From Aureobasidium sp. EXF-3400 (Eukaryota; Ascomycota; Dothideomycetes; Dothideales; Saccotheciaceae), in NCBI GenBank assembly GCA_024195585.1, contig SWBL01000247.1, forward strand, positions 16,734-80,733: 64,000 nt of DNA, given 5' to 3'. Below the pieces are notes generated by a model that was given only the letters and a program-made list of their open reading frames with translations, had not been told where the DNA came from and did not search any database. The position numbers and the translations under genes are program-made. Positions 57,700-64,000 of the stretch are shown here, in pieces; positions within the stretch are counted from its first letter, which is position 1; the number at the start of each line of letters is the position of its first letter.

Positions 57700-58276
57700 G
57701 GTTTTGGTGATTTGATGTTGAAGAGGTAGAAGTATTGATGTGGCAGTAGAGGTCCTTTGGTCCAGAAGATTGAGAATATCAGTTGTGGCTCTTTTTGTAG
57801 ATATGACGACTTTCTTTCCGACTTGGCTTTAGAGAAAGAGGTTGCAGACGCTGGAAAAGATTGCAGAGGAAAGAACTGAGGCTAAGATGGCGGTAAGATG
57901 GTCGTTGGAGCAGAGCATCGAGAACGTCATGCCGTTGTGGCCAAAGCTCTTCACCGGAAGGGTCTCCGTGATTGATCAAGATCTGCTTTCTTCTTTCCCG
58001 TCAGAATGTATGTTCTTCTAAGGCAGGGCGTGAGACAGAGTCTTTGCATTCATTCGCTCCTGCTTCGTTGCAGACAACAAACTATCGGCGCGTTCACGAC
58101 TGAGAAAGCCAGCACTTTCCGAATGAATAAAACGTAAAACTTCATTGATATCTACATCAACATTTGAGGGGTATAATAATGCCATAACAAGCCTCTTAGG
58201 CCTTTTTCTCGTAAAACAGAATCGGACTGTTGTGTAACTTTTCCAACAGCCACGATAAACAGACGTGACTTTTCTC
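57700..58276. other. intergenic region
   Basis: Promoter of the acidic-protein gene and 3' flank of the transporter gene; nothing else seen. Confidence 0.5.
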
Positions 58277-60061
58277 TTACAAAGTTGCCTTTCCTCTTGT
58301 CTCGATTGGTAGCAAGACAAGAGCCACGAAAGCAGCGAAGAACAGACCGCCTGATGCGTAGATGGGAGCATTGGGGTTGGCACCAGCTGCATTGACAGCA
58401 ACAATGGGTGCGCAAAGACCAGCAAGACGGTTGAAGAAACTTGAGATGCCAGTGCCAGTGCCTCGAACAGGTCCGGGGAACACTTCTGGAGTATAGGCGT
58501 ATAGTACTCCGTACATGATATTCTGGAAGAAGGCCTCGAGGGAAGAGAAGGCGAGTTGAGTGCCCGAGTTTGTGCTGGTGGTGAAGAGAAACAAGAACAT
58601 GCCTGAAATGGCAGTTGCGATGGCCATCGTTCCCTTACGACCAATGTACTTCAGGTTGACAGTGTAGCAGCCAAGGAAAGAGCCAGGAACACCGACAATC
58701 GAGGTGATCGCGTAGTTGCGATAAGTGGTCGAGACAGAGTTTGAACCACCTCCACCGTTGTTTGCGAGGTATTGAGGAAGGAAGGCGTTGAACAGAGGGT
58801 AGCCCATACCGATCGTAGCCCATGCAAACCAGATGAGAGCAGTAGTGGTACCCAGCTTCCAGCCGTCGAAGAGGGGAGCAATGCGGCTGGTAGAGAACTT
58901 GCCGGCAGCGCGTGCGATGATTTGGCTAGTGCTGAGCTTAGCGTCTTCGGTAACATCAGGATCACCACCGATCTGGTTCAAAATCTCCTCAGTCAACCAA
59001 GTGGTGGTCTTGTTGTGAGCAGCAATTCCTTGAACAACGTGGACGGCTTCAGCCTGACGACCGCGAGACAGCAAGAACTTGGGGGACTCGAAGAGGTCGA
59101 AGAGGAAGAATCTGAAGATGAACATGCAGAAGGTGAGAGCACCGAGAGTCAGGACAAAGTAGCGCCAGCCCCAGTTGTCAGCCTTGTTGCAGACGGCAGC
59201 GCCAGCGACACAGGAGAAGTTGGGAATGTAAGCCCAGGCCAGAAGAGAGGAGATCAGCTGACCAACAGGCCACCAGATGGAGAGCAGGGTGAGAAGGTAG
59301 TTCGACTCGCCAGGCAGGAATTCGAGGAAGAGGGCACCGTCGACAGGAAGGTTGCCACCAACACCCAGACCGATACAGGAGTAGAGAGCGCATACGGCGA
59401 TCCAGCTGTTAGCGCCACCAGCGGCGAGACCGAATGTACCGGCGATAAATAGAGTCATGTTGAACGCATAGCGACGACCGATAATGTCTGAGATGATACC
59501 CCAGAAACTGGCACCAATACAGAGACCGACGAAGAGGGCGAGGGTAGTGTAGCGGACAGCGTTTGAATCGACACCAAACTCGGCGGCGATAGGATCAAGT
59601 GTCAGAGCGACACCTTGGAGCCAGAGGTTGTCGGCCATCCAGCCAAAACCACACAGAGTGAATAGCTGCCACTGGTATTTGCCCATGCCCATATCTTGAA
59701 TGGCTTTGTTGATGACTTTTGATTTGCCTGTTGGGTGTTAGCATGTTGAGGTATCATAGGATTAGGCGGAGAGTCATATGTCCATGCTATTGGGAAAAGA
59801 CTCTCCAGCAACAGGAGTACACGTACGATCGTAAGCAGTGTTGTGACCCTCAGAATCGACATCAGACTCAATTTCAGCCCGGAGAGATTCGAGTGTAGTC
59901 GTTGATCTGCCCGAGTTCTGGCTAACTGTTGACTTCTCTCCGATAGAAGCGCCATCAGCAGTCTTGCCTTCGGTCATGTGTCGCTCTGAGTGGAGTGGTA
60001 CGACAGCATGCATAAAGTCTCTGTCGTCCTTACCCAAGAAGGTTCTCTTGAGGTAGTCCAT
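58277..60061 (-). CDS. MFS transporter, SV2/sugar-porter type, 2 exons
   Basis: Exons 60061-59827 and 59727-58277, intron 99 nt, 561 aa. A hydrophilic N-terminus (about 1-85) precedes 12 predicted membrane segments starting at QLFTLCGFGWMADNLWLQG. The loop SDIIGRRYAF after helix 2 is the MFS signature, and GLGVGGNLPVDGALFLEFLP in helices 4-5 is typical of the SV2/SVOP-like fungal branch, as is the C-terminal ALVLLPIETRGKATL. The central loop between helices 6 and 7 is long. Substrate cannot be told from sequence; carboxylates, sugars or phosphate are possible in this branch. Confidence 0.88.
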
Positions 60062-62868
60062 GTTGGTTAAGGTAAGTAGATACAAGCCTACGTGCGAAGT
60101 TTGTTGCTGAGGGATAGATATTTGCTGCGGTGGTTACAGTCGCAAGGTATCTTCGGGTTATGTACAAAGTCGCTTGGGCACTCAGATAGTTTTCGAAGTC
60201 AGTTGCAAGCAATGCACGGGCAGAAGCTGCGTTAATGTTTCACTTCGAGATGTGATGGCGCAGGGGATGAGTTTCAAAGTCGGGTTGGGTTGTCGAGGCG
60301 CGAGGGAGTTGTAATTTCGAGTCGATAGAGGTGCGAGGAGGTAAAGACTTTGTAGTTGCTCGGGAGAAGACTGTGAGTCTTCAAGGTCGCTTGGGTATGA
60401 GTCGTACAGAGGCGAGTTTGAGTCTTTTTCACCACGTAGCAACAGTGGGCGATGCTTGGATGTTGTTGAAGTATGAGTCGTTCTTGATTATTGACAAGAT
60501 ACTCTTCGAAGGTAGTCGTAATAGAGGCAGAAATGGATAGAAAAAGGAAGGAAAGAACCTCTATGAGACTGGGTACAGCAGAGTTCTTATGCGGCGGATT
60601 GCAGGATAATCGCCTATTTTTCGCCCATGCGGCAATACGACGACGTCGTTATCTCCAACTAACACCTAGTAAACTGACGCTGTGGATCGCCAAGACGAGA
60701 GGATTTTGATGGACTTGAACCAATCGTTGAGATGGTTGACCAATACAAGGGCCGAGTGAGACAAGCATCCGAGTGGATCAAGCATGTCGGAAGGACATCG
60801 CGTGACGGCGGCGTGCTTTGAATTCTTCTTGCGTCTTGGCGTTCGTCATCCAGGAACGATTCATGTGCTTTACCTTTCATGGTAACTTGATCCCTCCATG
60901 TTGACACATCAAATGACTGGGGTATCATCTGGGGCTATGATACTAGTGGAAGAAGTGATCGGCTTCTATAGTGCTGCCTGTCGTCCGAATATGCGATAGT
61001 ATTCGTATGTTGCAACAGCGACAAAAGCTGATTGAGGCAGTTGTTGTTGGACCGAGATGCACTGACCGACTTGAAATTTTTGCCGAACCGGCTGGCTGAG
61101 CGGCTGGCTTCTGCTAAGCAACGGAACCGTAATGTTAATTGCGCCGCACATGTTTGGCTAAAATATCAATTTATGCAAGGCGAGACTGGTTGAGTATTGG
61201 TCATGGAATCGCAATACCAACATGAGTCTTCCGAATTGGTTTGCCAGCGCTTGAACGATAGACGAGATAGTGAAGATAATGAAGCGTGGCGGGGAGTAGG
61301 ATTCAGACTCCATAGAGTAACAGAATTCGGACAGGATTGCCGTTTTGTACGGGATTGCGGGTTCCGAGGAGGCACAGGACGCACAGGCAGGCTTGCAGCT
61401 CAGACCTCGAGGAGTGCCACCACTGTGTCATACCTGTCAGTCGGGCGCTCTGGAGCACCAAGATGACTGTTACGTAGCAGGATCAAACGACTTCCAGGAT
61501 TGTGAGGGAGCGCGGGCGAAGCTCCAAGCTTGCGAGGAAATTACAGCATGTCTACACGCTAGGATCTTCGGACGGAGTTAGTAAAGTTACAATACGCTTC
61601 GCCGATCTCCCAGAACCAGGAGTGCTGGAGAACATGTCAGAAGGAGGGAAAAGGATCCTGTGTGAATCGAAGGGCATCTAGGGTTCGCGCGTGGTATGTA
61701 TGGGATTGCAACCTGGGGTAGGTTGATCGACCGGTTGTTGCGGAAAGGCAGAGGCACGCGACAGATTCATACGTGGCGCTTGTCAAGACAGAGACGGTGT
61801 GTCGCAGGAACCTGGAGAGTTGTGGTGACTCGTGAGGCTCGAGAGGAGAGATGTGTTTCGCTGCTCTTGTTCATACTGCCAGACCATGTCTGCACAAATG
61901 CTGTAGCCGGTTGGCAACGGCTGAAATATAGACCGAGAATATGTCCGACTTTTGTATCCATTTGTGCGGCGGCGATCGGTCATGGTGTTTGCATGCTCGA
62001 GAGTAATGCCAAGTGGACACGGAGCTTCCATAGGGACTGTGAGGTATGGGTATTGACTCGAGTAGACAAGATGGTCGCGTGGGTATGGTCGCACTGGCTG
62101 TGTGAATGATGGCGCTGGATGGAATTGTCGCGGTGGATAGGATTGTCGCAGTGGGTACGCTGATGCTGACATTCACGGGCTTCGAGTCAAGCTCATTGAT
62201 TATTAGCGGAGACGAGTACCTGCGTGAGTGAGTTGAACCAAAAGCTTCTCTCCGCTTCAAGTGGTGGAGGACACATGTACGAGCATGGAAATCGTGTCCA
62301 GGGGTTCCCGACAGTTTGATTTCTGGAGGCCGCGGGCGGGTCCAGAGATACGGAGAGGTGCGTAGATTGATCGACATCAACAAACAACATCTGCTTCATC
62401 CGCAACGAAACCCATCACCCTCTGGATTCTCCGTCAGCGCATGTCGAGTCTTGATGAAGTTGAGTTCTCTTGAGCGCCTCGTTTACTCAGACGTGCCGTC
62501 CCAAGAGGCTTTGTAATCTGAGATAAGCTCATGAAACCTCGTCACCCGATAAGGAACCTTGTGCGCGCCAGACTTGGCGATTGCCATGAACAGCAACGAC
62601 ATGTCCTAATTGTTCTCACGCTACGCCAGCGACTATCGAGTCTTGTTGTTCCATATCGCTTTTTTCATATAAGGTAGGTAAACATGAGATTGCATGGCCA
62701 CATGCGCCAAGCCTCTCGACGCCAAAGCTTTACCAGCATAAAATTATGTTGCGGCACACTCAATTCCACCGCCATCTGGCCAAATTTTGCCCTTTTCCAA
62801 CCATTTTTCTTCCTGGACATACAACAACCAAAAAAGAACACTTATACGTGCCTCACGAGCAAAATAAT
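60062..62868. other. gene-poor 2.8-kb region
   Basis: No confident gene. Open frames worth noting: plus 61345-61581 with CHTCQSGALEHQDDC, and minus 61783-62172 (129 codons, Pro/Tyr-rich, SAYPLRQSYPPRQFHPAPSF), either of which could be an exon of an unrecognised gene. Otherwise nothing. Confidence 0.45.
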
Positions 62869-62949
62869 CGACGCCTAAGAGATTCGAACTCTTGCTCCCG
62901 AAGGAAATAGATTTCTAGTCTATCGCTATAACCACTCAGCCAAAGCGCC
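62869..62949 (-). tRNA. tRNA-Ser(AGA)
   Basis: Cloverleaf on the minus strand: acceptor GGCGCTT pairs with AGGCGTC (two G-U), A box TGGCTGAGTGG, anticodon stem ATAGA/TCTAT around the loop CTAGAAA, a long variable arm (TTCCTTCGGGAGC) as expected for Ser, and a T-arm with GTTCGAATC. Anticodon AGA reads UCU. No intron. An A-run at 62861-62864 provides a short TTTT terminator. Confidence 0.95.
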
Positions 62950-63911
62950 TGAGGAAATCGAGTCCATATGAGGAAAGATCTGCAGGTTTGATGAGAGGAG
63001 CTGGAGTGGGAGAGTACAAGACCTTCAGCGCAATGCAGAGTCCGGCAAAGCAGGATTGGAAGACAGCATATCCTGCTGCAGCTAATCTACTGAAGCAAGT
63101 TGCCTTGAGTAACATCTCTCAAAGGTATGCTTAACTGGAGGACTGCTCAACATATCCTCAAGACGTTGAGAATCGTCACACATACGCCCTGTGTCTCGAC
63201 AGTATTTAGCTGGACCTTCTGATATGATGGTCTGTCGAGGCTAACTTTAACAACTTACTATGTGGTATCTCAAAAAGGCCCGGAAAATGATTGTAGGAAT
63301 TATTACTTATCATTCTCCCTAATAGATTTATGGATTTCTGCGGTGTCATTTAGATCTGGTTGGTTATAGTGAGGAGCAGGGTTGGACTGTTAGCAGAGTG
63401 GACTTGGCCGGATTTGAACACAGGCTTCGCTTTTACCCGCCCGAGGCTAGCAGTCGCCAGTTGTCTTCCTCAGCACCTGGCCTCCCACTTCCATCTCAAC
63501 CACACCAACATATCGCATGCCCTTGATCTGACATGTTGCCTGTAGGCGAGTTAGACTGCACGCCGGATACGCAAGAAGAGTATCGTGATCGCTTGGTCGC
63601 CCCTCTTCCGCATGCGTCGCAACATGGGCCGCTATACAATCCATCACCAACCACATATTCAGTAACCGCCGACACTTTTGCACCAGCTCCGCAGACTCCC
63701 GCGGTCATTGCCTCAAGCAAAGCAGCTCGCCCGAGCTATCGTACAATTTTCGAGTAACCTCGTTCGACGCAGGCACGACGACGTTCAACTCCGCCATCGC
63801 ATGGTCCATCCTAGAACACATTCCTTGTCTCGCTTATCGACACGTTGCAAAGAACATATACCCAGGTGGCGAGAAATGTCTCCATCAACCAATACCAGCA
63901 CAGCTGGTTCA
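62950..63911. other. intergenic region between two tRNA genes
   Basis: No confident gene. A frame at 63533-63757 (74 codons) is Pro/Thr-rich with no features. Confidence 0.45.
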
Positions 63912-64000
63912 TCTTCATTGGTCTAGTGGTCATGATTTCCGCTTGTCAAGAGTAAAATCTCGTCAAGCGCGGGAGACCAGGGTTCGATTCCCTGATGGAG
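63912..64000 (+). tRNA. tRNA-Asp(GUC), 3' end cut by window, with 19-nt intron
   Basis: Acceptor TCTTCAT (63912-63918) pairs with ATGGAG at the window end. The anticodon stem TCCGC (63938-63942) pairs with GCGGG (63969-63973), the anticodon GTC is 63945-63947, and the T-arm CAGGG/CCCTG is perfect. Nucleotides 63949-63967 form an intron at the 37/38 site. The last acceptor base and discriminator lie outside the window. Confidence 0.9.

Noticed and set aside
58772..59452. 226-codon plus-strand open frame over the MFS transporter
   Set aside because: Antisense of membrane-segment codons; no independent support.
61783..62172. 129-codon Pro/Tyr-rich minus-strand open frame as a gene
   Set aside because: Plausible composition but no start context, splice partners or known motif; mentioned only within the region note.
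60062..62868. CRISPR array, transposon or secondary-metabolite gene in the gene-poor stretch
   Set aside because: No regularly spaced repeats, no terminal inverted repeats and no recognisable transposase or synthase fragments were found.
63340..63460. tRNA-like sequence with GGATTTGAAC and a TAGCAGAGTGG A box
   Set aside because: The two boxes are on opposite strands and no stems form.

Overview
The window is nuclear DNA of a filamentous ascomycete (Pezizomycotina; a Dothideomycete such as an Aureobasidium-like fungus would fit, but that is a guess). The evidence is about 27 protein genes on both strands without operons, many short GT-AG introns of about 48-60 nt with CTAAC/CTGAC branch sites, tRNA genes with introns next to the anticodon, and typical fungal proteins (fungal lipin, Gcn5, glucoamylase, GH18 chitinase with CBM18 modules, peroxin-22-like protein, Clr2-like protein).

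Layout. 1-8 kb: PrxQ-type peroxiredoxin, lipin phosphatidate phosphatase (minus), and a large fibronectin-III/coiled-coil protein. 8-14 kb: a decayed 150-bp copy of a multicopper oxidase gene, an intron-containing tRNA-Arg(UCU), a ten-exon FMN-dependent 2-hydroxyacid dehydrogenase, and the intact secreted multicopper-oxidase-like gene. 14-22 kb: RGS/transmembrane Rax1-like protein, Clr2-like protein, Gcn5 acetyltransferase (minus), and a VIT+VWA protein. 22-32.6 kb: sparser, with F-box-like and unknown genes, an SDR, and a peroxin-22-like gene. 32.6-41.3 kb: a VWA protein, then a starch-degradation pair (GH15 glucoamylase and GH13 alpha-amylase, both secreted and both with a CBM20) transcribed divergently from a 1.8-kb region holding a CGG-N8-CGG site, and a G-patch protein. 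42-47 kb: an unusual tRNA-Arg(UCG), sideroflexin, a short zinc-ribbon protein split over four exons, and an HMG-box protein. 47.5-54 kb: a nine-exon, roughly 1270-residue chitinase, divergent from a secreted HExxH metalloprotease-like gene. 54-64 kb: F-box and C2H2 genes, an unknown acidic protein, an MFS transporter, a gene-poor stretch, tRNA-Ser(AGA), and a tRNA-Asp(GUC) cut by the window end.

The most unusual observation is the tRNA-Arg(UCG) gene at 42448-42606. Besides an 18-nt intron at the canonical 37/38 site, its T-arm is split by a 69-nt insert that starts GTTAGT, contains ACTAAC and ends CCAG, so it looks like a spliceosomal intron or introner-like element inside a Pol III gene. Others worth checking are a multicopper-oxidase-like protein that keeps its type-1 and type-2 copper ligands but has lost three of six type-3 histidines; an FMN dehydrogenase with altered active-site positions, a 17-nt microexon and a probable GC-AG intron; and the divergent amylase/glucoamylase pair.

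All exon structures were derived by reading splice signals and checking phase by hand; none is supported by transcript data.
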